Assembly (NCBI RefSeq): GCF_041146795.1
Contig: NC_135175.1
Coordinates: 33,480,136-33,544,135, forward strand
Direction: 5' to 3'
Origin: Maylandia zebra
Taxonomy: Eukaryota; Chordata; Actinopteri; Cichliformes; Cichlidae
Length of the DNA stretch: 64,000 nucleotides
In this document: piece after piece, positions 49,401 to 60,919 of the stretch
Position numbering within the stretch: the stretch's first letter is position 1
Layout: each line of letters begins with the position of its first letter
Translations under genes and position numbers: made by a program
The notes under the pieces: model-generated
Databases searched by the model: none
What the model saw: the letters and a program-made list of their open reading frames with translations, nothing else
Told to the model about the DNA's origin: nothing

Positions 49401-52400
49401 AACATTTGAGTTCATTCAAGTAAAAATATAACAAACAAGACTTTTGAGAAAAGTTTAAGCTATTTTAGGAACTCAAAAAACAAATGAAAATATAAAAACA
49501 GGAAATATCCTCAGTGTTACTGCTTGTTAATCTGGTACAGTTTGGTATCATAACTTAGCTGATGAGGCTTTGGTGGGCGTGTTTATTGAGTCATTGGCTG
49601 TCTACAGACCCAAGACTGTCCTTCATACAATAACATATTAAACTTAACGCTGAAACTAATGTAATGAGGCCCTTTTAAAAGGACACCACACTTGCAGACC
49701 TCTGCAGCTGGCGTGCAGACTGCACAGACGACGTTCAGAGAGCTGCAGTCTGTGCATCAAAAGAACAACTGACACGGGCCACTTTACACCACCAGTATAG
49801 ATGTGTCTGTGACTTAACAGACACATGTGAAATGGATCACTCTATACTTAGTATTGTTACTATTGATAACAGGATTTAAGCGAAGGCGTTTGCCCACTTA
49901 CATACTTAGAAAGGCCTTAAAATGCTTCCTTCCCACAGAGCTGCAAATAACATTCAGGCACAAATGTAAGTTTGAAAAGTCAGCTGCCACCCTGATCCTG
50001 AAACAGCTTAAATCAGCTTTTCATGATGAATTAAAGAACTCATAGACATAATGTTATGTTATTATGTTGAGTTAATTTAGCTGATGAAAGTTTTCTAACT
50101 ACTTTTGAGGTATTTTAAGATATTAAAGTGTGTGTGTGGTTTCAGTCAGGTGTGTGCAGAAGCTCTGCTGAAGACCCTGGAGTTGATGAGCAAACTGAGA
50201 CAGCATGTGAAGGACATGGAGACCAGCTTCTACAGGATGCTGCAGGTATTACATACAGGCTGACGTTATTTACCTTCCGTACATTCTCACTGACTGCATG
50301 TTTTTAGTAGAGATGGCACGATACCACTTTTTTATGTCCGATACCGATACTGATATCATAAATTTGGATATCTGCCGATACCGATATGAATCCGATAGTG
50401 TTTTTTTAATCAACAAAAGTGTTTTTTAAAATATCTTGCTGCATTTTGCAAGTCTGCAAGTTCATACTCAAGTTTAAAACAACAACTACACTAAAGCTAT
50501 TCTGTTATACCTGTATGCAAAAAAAAATATTTCATAGTTCAGCAATACTGATCAATCTAATAAACTTAAACCTACACCATCCTCCCTATTCTGGTATTTT
50601 AAAGAGTACTTAGCAGAAATATTAAGCAACCTAACTAATAGGGTTCCAACTCCCAGCAACAACAAAAATAAATAAATAAAAAATAGGGAACCACCCCTCA
50701 CGCTCCACCTCATGATGCTTAATCGACGTAATCAACCTTAATTTGATGCAGTGTGGAAAAAAAATGCACAGAAATCAATTATTTTTCAAGAAATATTAAA
50801 TAGATTCAACATCTTTCTTCAACAAAATTGCAGACTGCACAGATTGTACCTTCCCAAAGGAAAAAGTACTATAGTTTACTAGGGTATATATATTAGACTT
50901 AATAGTTACTATATACAGTAATTGACTTCTATTCATTTTGCATCAAATTAAAACTTTGGGTGTCAGATAATTATTTATTAAAAGCTCGACATTTTAAATG
51001 AGAATAAGAAAGAAAAGTATGTCTTTGTGCCCCCTTTTCCCTGTTAATGCCCTATCAGCCCCCCTGGCTAAACTTTGCTAGATCCGCCCCTGCACAGTTA
51101 CCAGCCGTCAGCTACGTAGAAAAAGATCCTGGAGTAGAAAGTAATATTAAATAAATTCTAACAACAGCTGATCAAGCTTAAACGTGCTGCTGTTGTTCAG
51201 CCGCTGGTTTCCTCTTTCTGGTGCAAAGTGGGCCAAAAGCAAACTAGAGACACGGACTCGCGACAGAAAAGCCGATCAGCTGATCGTTAAGCAGTTTCAC
51301 GATTGAAGTAGCAGCAAGAAGAGGCAGTCGCTCCATATATCGCTCGTTAAGCTTAACGCAGGAATGCTTTACAAACATTCAGAGATGGACTTACACACTT
51401 GCTTTACTTCTCTCGGGGATAACTTTATCGGAGATGAAATGCCGGGTTGCTAGCGAAGCTCCAAATGCTATCCAGACCACCGACAGGTCCCGCATGCCAC
51501 AGCCGCTCTATCACGTGATGCATACTGCTCCGACGTGCTAACGTTCTGAGGTGAGTTACGGCGTGTTGCAAGTTTTGCGAGGTGCTTTCGTGATATTCAA
51601 TGGATCGGATTACATTTTTTATTTTTCTCCGATATCCGATCCAGTAATTTAGGTCAGTATCGGACCGATACCGATACGTAATATCGGATCGGTCCATCTC
51701 TAGTTTTTAGTGCACGCAGGGTTTTGTGTTCAGTTGAAACGAGTTGTTATTCTCTCTGTTTTATCCCTCAGGACCAGAGGATTGTGACGCCGCTCTCTCT
51801 GGCCCTCACGTCCCACCACAGAGACAGTGTGCAGACCGGGCTCTCTCTGCTGTTTGAAGCCACTCCCCTCCCAGACTTCCCCTCGTTCGTGTGAGTCTCA
51901 TGATCCAAACTACACATTTTTATCCAGAAATATTTAATAGTTCTGTGAATCGTGGACAACATTTCTTTGTTTTTTCTCAAGTCTGGGAGAAAGCATCGCC
52001 GCCAACAACGCTTATCGCCAGCGAGAGGCCGAGCTGTCTGTGAAGCGCGTGGCAGTGCAGGAAGTCCCGCCTCTCAGGACAAACACCAGCACGCTGGACT
52101 CTTCCAGTGTCCACAGCAAAAGTGTCCACAGTCTGGTGGAGAAGATTCAGACTGGGCTGGAGGTAGAGTGTGCAAGAGTGTTTCTCTGTGACTGTTGAAA
52201 CGTGAACATTTCCATGGTGGAGGCAAACAGCTGTGATCAGAACATAAGACCAAGATGAAGCATTTTCTTCTTTCATTCAAACAGATTTGATCTTCAGGTG
52301 ATTTGCTTCTACGGGTTAATTTTTATTAAAGCTGTTAAAGTTTTAAGACCAAAAAAGGTGAAAAAGTTTTACAATAAACGCCTTCAGATCGACTCCTGGA

Positions 52401-55400
52401 AACTGGGATGGTTGGGTTGGTTAGTCTCTTTCTTTGTTTGTTGTTGTTGTCATCAGATGAAGCATGCTTTACAGACTACACATGTACAAACTAGATTACA
52501 GATGCTAGTCAAGGATCGTGGCCTCTCGGTGGCTCACAGCGTGAAGTCCTGCGTTCATTAGTCATACATGATGAGGATCAGTCAGATCAACACAACCAAA
52601 AGGGGGAAGACGCCATCTTTTGGTGCACTTTAACAAATGCAAATTAAATTTCATCCTCAAATTAACTATTAGGTAATGTAAATTATCCAAGAACACCACC
52701 AGGGTAGCAGTGACCTGTTTAGGCTTTTATTTTATTTATTTTCATTTTAATATTCACATTTTACCAGAAACCATAAGTTGTTTAAATGTCCAAAATTAAA
52801 ATCAATTGATACAATAAAAATAATTTAAATAAAATCACCTTTTGAGCGTACTGCAGATTATGGGTTCTCTAAAATGTCGTGGCGCCCAACCACATGCGTG
52901 TCCTGCATCCATGTTTAACTTTTACTTTGAAATATTTTAGGACCAAAATGTTTTTTGCTTGATTTTTGTAGGTCAAAACAATAAAACGTTGTTTGGACTG
53001 CTGCTAACAAAGGAAACGTCTTAAATTACAGAAACAAACGTGATTTATCAAACTTTATAATGTAGCTACAGGCTGTGCACACACAGTGCAGTTTTATTAG
53101 ATAATGCACAGAAGTAAAAACACTAAAATATTAGATTCTGATATTATTTTCCACTTTTCTTTGTTCCCTGGATAATTTAAAGTCGTCGGGGCCTCGAAAA
53201 CTGTTTCACAAAGAAATATTTTATTATTTAAAGTGTTTAAAGGTCGTAAAGTTTGGGAACATTTGGTGTAACCCCTGGAAACGGTGTCGGCAACATTTCC
53301 AGACAAACAAAACTGTGTCATAAATGTTTTCAAACTTCCCGTCGACGTTTCCACTGAAGTCTGTCTGATGCTTGCAGCTGCAGGAGCAGGTCAAAGACTC
53401 GCACGTGTCCGAGATCATCGACGTGTATGAACAGAAGCTGGGCGCGTACGCGGTGAGTACATCAGGCCTAAGCAATGAACACTGCTGTAATGTTGCAGAC
53501 GAGTAACCACGCAGTTTAAAAATCTGTCATATGTTTGCAGTTTGTTTTTAACAGTCTGATTTTTACTTCTTGAGAGTTATTTGTTGATGTAACACTGAAG
53601 CCTCTGCAGGAGCATTCAGACTTTATCTGGATTTTAGCATTTCTGTATCTGATGAAGGTTTCTGTGTGTCTCCTCAGTCTAAGGAGAGCCGTCTGCAGGA
53701 CTTGTTGGAGGCGAAGGCTCTGGCTCTTTCTCAGGCCGACCGTCTCCTCGCTCAGTATCGCTTTCAGAGAGCTCAGGCTGAGGCTGAGGTAACATGTTTT
53801 TATTCTTTCCTTTAGATTTTGATAATACACTGTTTGCAGTGCCAGCTTCTTAAATGTGAGGATCATGTGCTTTATCTTTTTTGTGATGTTAAAACATAAA
53901 AAAAAAAAAAAAACATCATAACGAGCTATTTAAACTTTGTTTTTCCTGTTTTTTCTCACATTTTGTGCTAGAAGATTAATAGTGAATAAATACGTGTAAT
54001 TACGATGTTTAATGCAGTCCCAGGTTGTAGTTTGCAGATGCACTGCGTCACGCTGTCCGTGCCAAATGCTTTTCTGATGTTAAATGTGAAGCAGTGTCAG
54101 TGTGAGCACCTCCTAAAATCATTAAATTAAATCAAGCCATGGGAAAGTTCATCTTTGCTTAGAAGTTCAATCACTGATCCTCGCTGTTTTTAGTAAAATC
54201 CACTTTTCCTGTATGTTAATTTTGCCCCGTGTTCTGCCCGCAGGCTCGTAAGCTGGGCGGTCTGCTGAAGGACGCCGAGCGGCGGCGCGAGGAGCTGAAG
54301 GTGGAGCTGAGCGGCCAGGTGCTGGAGGTGGAGCGCTCCAGAGCTGACATGGAGGAGCTGCTGCAGCACAACTCCAGGCTACAGCGGGACTCTGAGGAGC
54401 ACCAGGCCCTGAAAGGAGCCTACAACACCCTGCTCAACAGGTCAGAGGCACTTTGGTGAAACCATGGTGGGATTTATTTATTTGTTTGTTTATTTGTTTA
54501 TTTTGGCTCTATTTTTAATAACAGCTGTAGTTAAACAGTGAAGGTTTTTCTCCTCACACTTCGCTCTCTGAGCCAACACAGTTCAATCTGCACTATTTCC
54601 TTTTAACGCCAGTAAGAAGAGGAAAAACACTTTTTTGTGTTTTGATGAAGTTACAGACGCTGGGGTCAAACGTCTCTTTTTTCTGTTCCTTTTTTTGTTC
54701 TCACTTTTAAAGTCCACAGTCCTGATCTGTGATCACTGCTGCAGATTTAACCAGTACTGTCCTGCTTTGTTTCCGCCTGAGAGAAATGATCTTATAACAC
54801 GTGTATAACAAGACTTTATTTCAGGCTGTGGAAATGAAACTTTGGGCTGGTTTATTGGGACGTGCAGATGTGTGACAGTTCTGCTCTGCAGGTTCAATGA
54901 GACGGAGCGGCTGCTGAAGGAGGTGCAGGCGGCTCACGTTTCTCTCACCAAACAGACGGACACCCTGAAGAAGAACCACGAAGCCCTCCAGCTGCAGCAA
55001 AACAAGTGTGCCACACACACACACACGTGCGACACTTGTTTCCTTTGACCTGAAGACGAGGTTTCTGACGCTCGTTGCTCTTTGTTAGGACGGTGTCATT
55101 GTTGCAGGAGAGAGAAGAGGAGATCAGATCGCTTAATTCAGATCTACAGAAGAAAAACGGTGAAATCTCAGGTTGGTTTTCAGTTAATTTCACCGTAACA
55201 GACAAATGTGTGTATCCTAAATATGGGAAAGGAGCTTTCACCCCTGAAATCTGATCCCAAGACTCTTCATTCATCAGAGATGTGAGAAAATCTGTGTAAC
55301 TTTTATTTGTTTATTAGAGCAACGTTTTTATTGTCGCCTGCAAATGTTTGTCTAAAACCGCCTCTGACTGATAAAGTCAAGATTATAAGACATGTTTTTA

Positions 55401-56341
55401 TCAGCGCTGAGATTAAAGACAACCTAAAGGATTTGTAACCTATCCATGAGCCTCAGGAGCACTTTGCTTTGTTCCTGTCAGGTCTGCGTGCTGAACTCCG
55501 GGCTGAGGAGGAGAAGGTGAAGGAAAAGGAGCAGGAGAGGAGAGACCTGGAGGAGACGGTGGATGTTTTAAGGAAAGAACTCAACAAAACAGAGCAGGCC
55601 CGGAAGGACGCCAGCATCAAGGTAACAGCAGGAGTGCCGATCAAACGCGACACGTTTGCTCCAAGCTACACCTGCAGCTTCTATACCTTTGTTTCCTTAA
55701 CATGTAAAGTATTTTGTTGGGCTTCTTTTTCTTTTATTTGATGCCTTAATTTTAGCTCATGCATGCACCTGTGATTTGATGGACAATTGACAGAAAAGTC
55801 GTTCTCTGTTCTCACGTGTGTGAAGAGATGCTGATAAGAAACAAACGATGCTTGAAAAATGAACAAAGAAAGAAACTAAAATCCTCCAAAAAGGGAAAAC
55901 AAAATGTCCAAATTCACATAAAGTGAAACGCCTTTTTGACAACTTAATAAACGTAATAAAATAAAATAAAACAGCCTTTTAGATTCAGATCTTTAAAAAA
56001 AAAAAATCCCAAAATTGAAGAGCTTGTAACCATCGAGGCGTGAGACGGAGTCAAAAACAGATTCCTGCAGCCTGTCCCAAAGCTTCTGTCCACAGACGAA
56101 TCCAAGCTTGTCACAGTTTAAGTCGATGATCAGGCAGCAGACAGGAGATAAACCCAGGCTGGTTTCTTGATGTAGAACATTTTCTGTTTTCCAGGCGTCG
56201 TCTCTGGAGCTGCAGAAGAGTCAGCTGGAGACGAAGCTGAAGCAGAAGGAGGACGAGTTGAACAAACACTCTGCGATGATCGCCATGATCCACAGCCTCA
56301 GCAGCGGCAAGATGAAGAGCGACGTCAACCTGTCGCTCTGA
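36465..56341 (+). CDS. cip2a: CIP2A, inhibitor of PP2A (complete, 21 coding exons)
   Basis: Exons: 36465-36566, 36785-36932, 41531-41643, 42206-42300, 42410-42506, 42741-42863, 43270-43415, 43491-43566, 47080-47301, 47441-47603, 48335-48482, 50146-50245, 51772-51890, 51982-52162, 53378-53452, 53678-53788, 54244-54440, 54892-55005, 55089-55171, 55482-55621 and 56195-56341. They sum to 2700 nt (899 aa plus TGA), against ~905 aa for human. CIP2A is an oncogenic PP2A-B56 antagonist that stabilises MYC; it also tethers broken chromosomes in mitosis with TOPBP1. Residues 1-~560 are armadillo-like (e.g. [40 protein letters not shown]); [15 protein letters not shown] follows. From ~612 to ~890 a long charged coiled coil mediates dimerisation, ending [17 protein letters not shown]. 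Introns are GT-AG except intron 10, which fits U12 AT-AC. No frame break is seen. Introns 2, 8, 10 and 12 hold transposons. Confidence 0.97.
37808..38965 (+). mobile_element. SINE split by a hAT MITE
   Basis: The left part, ~37850-37974, has 'gcccagggcggctgtggcta' and 'gtgtgtgaatgggtggatga' and ends 'tgtaaagcgctttgggg'. The right part, 38909-38965, continues 'tccttagggactagtaaagc' then 'gctatacaaatacagggcat'. Joined, they form a single fish SINE with an L2/CR1-type tail. The break is filled by the 926-bp MITE described separately. It lies in cip2a intron 2. The left boundary is approximate. Confidence 0.75.
37975..38900. mobile_element. hAT MITE in SINE, 8-bp TSD
   Basis: The left end is TAGAGCAGGGCGATATGAC. 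The right end, on the reverse strand, reads TAGGGCTGGGCCCTATCAT, an imperfect terminal inverted repeat. It is flanked by perfect 8-bp duplications CTTTGGGG at 37967-37974 and 38901-38908, as expected for hAT. No transposase is encoded in its 926 bp; a minus-strand ~140-codon frame (38164-38592) has no transposase motif. Confidence 0.88.
39644..40086. mobile_element. Long-TIR nonautonomous element, 11-bp flanking repeat
   Basis: A ~75-bp inverted repeat begins CTAAGGAGCTTGGAAA at 39682 and its partner ends TTTCCAAGCTCCTTAG at 40086. It includes GAAGACGTTTCACCTCTCAT on both arms. The left side has a further ~38 bp (AGTCTGTGAAGGTTCTCAG...). TCCAAACACTA flanks both sides (39633-39643 and 40087-40097). 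This sequence family is very common in fish. The long duplication does not fit hAT or Tc1. It lies in cip2a intron 2. Confidence 0.75.
40446..40494 (+). repeat. (TG)24 microsatellite
   Basis: This is an uninterrupted TG tract in cip2a intron 2, about 1 kb before exon 3, and far from any splice site. Confidence 0.95.
41925..42085 (+). repeat. Dispersed repeat, copy A (pair with 48655-48830)
   Basis: 'actctttaccccttgaaggc', 'actaagcactgaagccct', 'gtgagggtagtttctgcc' and 'gtggtcaaaccaaatcttt' recur in order, diverged, at 48655-48830. It is an unnamed repeat, in cip2a intron 3. Confidence 0.65.
43640..44440 (+). pseudogene. Tc1-like DD34E transposase pseudogene
   Basis: Inside cip2a intron 8. 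The N-terminal DNA-binding part (43739-44110) shows the helix region [20 protein letters not shown] and [14 protein letters not shown]. The catalytic part follows in other frames: [15 protein letters not shown] near 44145-44190, then [11 protein letters not shown] at ~44300 where the family has FQHDNAP, so the second catalytic Asp is lost. [17 protein letters not shown] coding is near 44370-44410. At least two frameshifts and stops are present. It has the same transcriptional direction as cip2a. Confidence 0.85.
44560..47060. other. Remainder of cip2a intron 8
   Basis: AT-rich intronic sequence with no exon or named repeat recognised. A/G-rich 'aaactgaaaaactaaactga' stretches at 45810-45890 resemble similar runs at 40090-40150 and 49370-49400, a low-complexity family. 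Confidence 0.4.
47604..48334 (+). other. Minor-class (U12) AT-AC intron 10 of cip2a
   Basis: The 5' splice site is A|ATATCCTTCT, which fits the U12 consensus ATATCCTTT. GCCTTAAC at 48319-48326 fits the U12 branch site (TTCCTTAAC), and its A is 9-10 nt from the 3' end. The intron then ends CTCCCAC|TCCTG. Joining 47603 to 48335 gives ...[19 protein letters not shown], which aligns without a gap to the same region of human CIP2A as I recall it. No GT-AG pair in the interval does this: the GTTACC donor after CTC and the GCACAG acceptor give a wrong frame or lose conserved residues. The intron contains one hAT MITE. Confidence 0.8.
47654..48294. mobile_element. hAT MITE inside the U12 intron, 8-bp TSD
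   Basis: The left end is TAGGGGTGGGGGAAAAAATC; the right end, on the reverse strand, reads TAGAGGTGGGAATCACCATA. Perfect 8-bp duplications CTGCACAT lie at 47646-47653 and 48295-48302. The 641 bp are rich in TATCGAT/ATCGTATCG near both ends and code for nothing. Removing it with one duplication leaves an 82-bp intron. Confidence 0.92.
48655..48830 (+). repeat. Dispersed repeat, copy B (pair with 41925-42085)
   Basis: It shares an ordered series of diverged blocks with 41925-42085, including 'ctttaccccttgaaagtcta', 'gtgagggtggtctctgccc' and 'tgttgtcaaactgcatct'. It lies in cip2a intron 11. The family is not named. Confidence 0.65.
50308..51702. mobile_element. hAT-type nonautonomous element, 8-bp TSD
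   Basis: 1395 bp in cip2a intron 12. The left end is TAGAGATGGCACGATACCA; the right end, on the reverse strand, reads TAGAGATGGACCGATCCGA. Each is followed by CCGATA-rich subterminal repeats. The flanking duplications GTTTTTAG at 50300-50307 and 51703-51710 are perfect. No transposase frame was recognised. Confidence 0.93.
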
Positions 56342-56525
56342 GCAGCGACCGAGCTGCACCGGAGAAAATCTGATTTGAAAAACATCCCCATCAACTTTCA
56401 AGACTATAAGCTTGAGCTTTAAACCTTCAGGAAACTTTTTATAGAAAACACTTAATGAACTGTATTAAACACAACTTATATTTTAAAATATGTCAGTTTT
56501 TCTGTGTCTGTGTTTTTATTTGGTA

Positions 56526-56531
56526 AATAAA
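56526..56531 (+). other. cip2a poly(A) signal
   Basis: AATAAA lies 185 bp past the stop codon and is the first perfect signal in the 3' region. More AATAAA-like motifs follow near 56606 and 56636. Confidence 0.6.
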
Positions 56532-56808
56532 TGATAGATATGTGTGTACATCCTAGATCGTTTTTGTAAATTCCTCTTTTAAAAAATATTTAAAAACGTA
56601 ACTAAAATAAACTGTAGCCTCGGCCTGCTTTTTGAAATAAATTTTTAATTATCATTTACATATTTATAGAGCTGACGGATGTTTTCAGGCAGATGTTTCT
56701 GATTTGTTCAGTATTTTTTCATAATTCTTGTGAACAGAATATTATCTGGCTTCCCAACAGATCAAATAGCGAGATGGTCCAGTCGTCTGATAGGTGAGCC
56801 GCAGTCTT

Positions 56809-57786
56809 TAGGGATGCAACGATACCAGTTTTTTCAAACCGATACGATACCGATACTATAATACAATTAATTGGAAGACAGGTTTTATTATATTCTCTGC
56901 CGATAAAAAAATTAAATCTAAAAATGACCACAAAAAAATTTCAAGTGAAAAATAAGCACTTCTGTTAAATTATTGCAGTCTCCACATTGTAATTTTACAA
57001 AATATCACTGAACTATTGGCACAGTCTCGAGCTTTCAGAATAATAAATAAACACTTCTGTTTGGAATAAAATAAATACAAATTAGATTTGCGAATAAAAT
57101 AAACTTTTAAATTATTGCAGTGTCCATATTGTAAACAAACAAACAAACAAAAGAACGAAAGTATTTGGCATTGACGAACGAACTCCTCATCTGCGCGTGG
57201 ATCATCAGTCCACTGTGCCGTTAAACCGAGGACTGACATCGCGCACACACTGCTTGTCTTTACCTCTTCAGAAAGTTTTGGCACCATTACCTCCCTGATG
57301 TATGGGCGGTTGGGAATTTCATATCGCAGCTCGAGGATGCTTAGAAGACGATGCAATCCTATGTTTTCCACGACCGGCATTGGCTGGTCATCCAGAGCGA
57401 TAAAATGAGTCAGAGCCTCTGTTATTTTAACTGCCCGTGGATTTTCTCTTGACATTTTTCATCGCTTTTCCAAAACCTGAGTTAAAGTTGGCTGTTCCGG
57501 TCCACACTGCTGACATTTTGTTTAGCCTAGCTACAGCAGCCTCCAGTTTCTCTCTTTTTTTTAATCTGGAGTCACCAGTCTCACTCGCCTAACCCTGTGC
57601 CTGTTTAGCACGGGATGTCCCCCTAGTGGCCAATCTAAAAAACTACAACAGAAATGACAAGCCACCCTCTGATTAATGAAATAAGTTGGTATCGGTTCAT
57701 GGTATCGGTTAACTTTTACGAGTATGAGTACACACACAATTTACAGTATCGGCCCCGATACCAGTATCGGTATCGGTGCATCCCTA
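56809..57786. mobile_element. hAT element with degraded ZBED-type transposase
   Basis: Ends are TAGGGATGCAACGATACC and, on the reverse strand, TAGGGATGCACCGATACCG. It is flanked by 8-bp duplications GCAGTCTT (56801-56808) and ACAGTCTT (57787-57794), differing in one base. It lies between the 3' end of cip2a and chrnd. A partial transposase frame remains on the minus strand, so this 978-bp copy looks like an internal-deletion derivative of an autonomous hAT. Confidence 0.88.
57146..57455 (-). pseudogene. hAT (ZBED-like) transposase fragment
   Basis: The minus-strand frame reads NPRAVKITEALTHFIALDDQ, then PMPVVENIGLHRLLSILELR, YIREVMVPKLSE, and SSVCAMSVLGLTAQWTDD. This is the conserved mid-region of hAT-Ac/ZBED transposases (ALDDQP...V...GF/L..L, then T..WTD). 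The BED zinc finger and the C-terminal dimerisation region are missing, so it cannot act. The frame continues to 56970 without further similarity. Confidence 0.85.
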
Positions 57787-58467
57787 ACAGTCTTGTTTAG
57801 CCTCCCTGTACTCTAAGCAGGTACAGAGGATGGCTTTATCAGTCCTTAAAAATGGTTCCCATCCTCTAAGGGCTGAATTTCAGCTTCTTTCCTCAGGACG
57901 GAGGTTTCTGTTTCCGGGATGCAGGACAAAGCGTTATAAAAACAGCTTAGTGCTTATTTAATTCAGTGACAGCAACAGGGACAGTTTTTGTTTTTGATTC
58001 GAAATGTTTAAATTACTATACATGTGCTACAATGAGGTTTATATTTTTATTAGGTATGTGTGTTTTTGAAGGGATGCCAAATGCTGTCATTTTTCTTGCC
58101 TGTGGGTATAAATAAAGTTACCTTGAACCATGAGAGTCAAACACAGCTTAAAGCTTACTGTGAAAACATTAGAATAATAGTAACTAACGATGTAATGGTA
58201 TGAGCTTTGAATCCAGCAGGTCAGCAGGGAGAAACAGGAATCAGGATTTTTTTTCTGCCCAAATATAAATTAGAGGGATGATCGATTTATTTGTACCTGC
58301 TTTCATATTTATTGGTGTTTGAATATCGCCTGTCTGTGACATCACACAGACCCAAGAGTGAAAAAAGTGTCTCAAACTGAGTGTTGTTGTTGTTTTAACT
58401 TATTCAGATCTCATAATTTAAAACTCCATGTTTATTATCAGTTTCCCGTACGGGGTGGAGGTGACAG

Positions 58468-58527
58468 CAGCTGGCGGCTCAGGCCTGCTCTGTGCTTTCT
58501 ATTTTCTGCTCGGTGTGTCTGCAGCTG
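58468..58527 (+). promoter_or_regulatory. Paired CAGCTG E-boxes upstream of chrnd
   Basis: CAGCTG occurs at 58468-58473 and 58522-58527, 140 and 81 bp before the start codon. Muscle receptor-subunit promoters, including delta, are known to be driven by myogenic bHLH factors through CAGCTG E-boxes close to the start. The position fits, but the transcription start is not defined here. Confidence 0.5.
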
Positions 58528-58607
58528 TTGTTTGTCACTCTGCCTCTCAGGTTCTGGCAGCAGGTCGGTGGGTGAAAGGGCTCTGGACCTCTCACTTCCA
58601 CTCAGCC

Positions 58608-60846
58608 ATGGAGCTTCAGCGTGCAGCACTGGCCACTCTGTTCCTGCTCACACTGCTGTCATCGGGTAAGTTAGTGAAAACGTTAAGCTGATAACCTGAC
58701 GAAATGTTTTCAAAGCAAATCTTTTATTTTAAAGGTTGAAAATATCTTTAATCATAAAGCAGGAAGTTTATTCTTACTGGAAAATGTAATCTACAGCTAA
58801 AGCAGTTGGTCTGTTATGTGACCGACTAAACTTTTGTGTCAGACTTATTTCAAGTCTTTTTTTTTAAATGGAAGTGTTTTTGGGGGGGTTTCTAAGGAAG
58901 GACTCATTGAGCAAATAGTTGGGTATTGAGACAGTACAGAGTTTTTTTTAAATCCAAATTAAAACCTCGTTAGTGAAAAATGATCATCTCAAATAGAAAA
59001 ATGTAAACTCAGTGATGTGCAGCATTCCCTTTGAATCAGATTGGTGAAAATCAAAGCGCTGCAGTGTGGTGAGCTGTAGGATGGGAAGCCGGTTATCCGT
59101 CGTGGTCGATGGATCTGCAGAGCAGCTGTGAAATCTGAGCAGCATGAAGCATTCATGCGCTTGGATCCCGTCGGTTTTCCTCTCTGAATGTCATGCTTGT
59201 TTACAGTGTATTTGTGTCACTAGGCCTGGCCGTTAGTCAAAAACCAAACTAAAAACAAACACAAAAAGATGTCACCTGGACTTTGTGGGATTGTGGATTT
59301 CTAAATTGAGCAGCACATTCTTTGAGTTTAGAGATGAGTTTATGTTTGACCTTGGAAACAGGAGCTGGAAGCCCATTAGGAAGCAACATTGAAGCTTTCA
59401 AGTGTCGCTCTGATTCAGCTTTGGACTAATACTGGGATCAGACTCCACACTGTAAACCAAACTGTCACTGGTGATACTGTTTGATTTATTTTGATCTTAA
59501 GACTCAGATTTTAATTTAAAGAGTAAACATGTCTAAATTCAAACACCGTCAACAGAAAGAAGCTGGTTGGGGGGGTCTGAGCTAGTGCAGGGAGCCGAGT
59601 TGAGCTGCACTGCTTCATACTCTCTACACGCCTCATCCACGTCATACCCCACCTGTCCCTCTGATGTCAGCACTGCTGCACCCACCCAGCATCCACCTCT
59701 AATGTTTGCAGTTGATCTTTAGACCTTCCCATTGTTCTGAGCACTGGTCAGTCCAAAGAGTTTACTTCACCTTACAATATAAAACACCTTGAAGTGACTG
59801 TGGTTGAGATTAAGCTCAGTGTAAGGAAAATTGAATTGAACTGAAATGAATTAGCAGTATAATATGAAAGGCGTGTGTGTTTTCATGCATGTCTTCCTTC
59901 CATATTCGGCAATAAATGACTTTAAGGCTGGAAGGTGATGAGAGGAGCTGGGATTAAAATCACTCTGAGCAGGGTCAGAAGTGTCAGCGTGAGCAGCGAG
60001 TCAAGGAAAAAAGTGGCCCATCTAATCATAAAGATCCTGAAAAGCATTGGACTGCAACCAGAAATTATTAACAACAGCAAAAAATCGGAAAGCTGTTTGA
60101 ATAATAGATTATTACGTGATGAGAAAAAAATGAAAACTGACATCTTTGTGCAAAATTTTAAAGATAACTTGAAAAAAGGTAGAAAAAAGTAAAGTTGCTT
60201 TTTTTCTTTTAACTCATGTTTAATTATAGAAATGGATTTACTGTTGAGTGTCTCATTCCTCCATCACAGTACTGGTTGCTTTCTAGATTTCCAACAGAGT
60301 TTTTTGCCCACTGCCTCCTCAGCAGGTTTGGTTTGCTCATCTTAAATACTGAAACGTGTCCTTTGTTGGCCTGCTGGACTTTTGTATAATCTCTCCCAGT
60401 TTTAGTAGAAGCAGCTTAGAGAATATGAACAGCAGTTGTAAAACGTGTGTGTTTTAATCTGTGTGTGTGTTAGAGTGCAATGGCAGGAACGAAGAGGAGC
60501 GTGTTATTGAATACGTGTTCAAAGAGATGGGATACAACAAGGAGCTGCGCCCCGTCGAGAAGCAGCAGGATGTTGTCGATGTTAACCTCGCCCTCACGCT
60601 CTCCAACCTCATCTCTCTGGTTCGCAGCTTCTGTGTGTTTATGTAGTTCATCCTGTCATTAAAACTGTAAATGTGTCCGTTAGGTTTAAATCGAACACAT
60701 TCAAACAGAAACATCGATGTTTGTCTTTGTTCTCCTCTGTAGAAAGAAGTAGACGAGACGCTGCTGACGAACGTGTGGCTGGAAATTGTGGGTAACAATT
60801 CATTCTTTTACATCTTCATATTCAGTACTTGCAGCTCTTTATTTAC

Positions 60847-60919
<73 letters not shown>

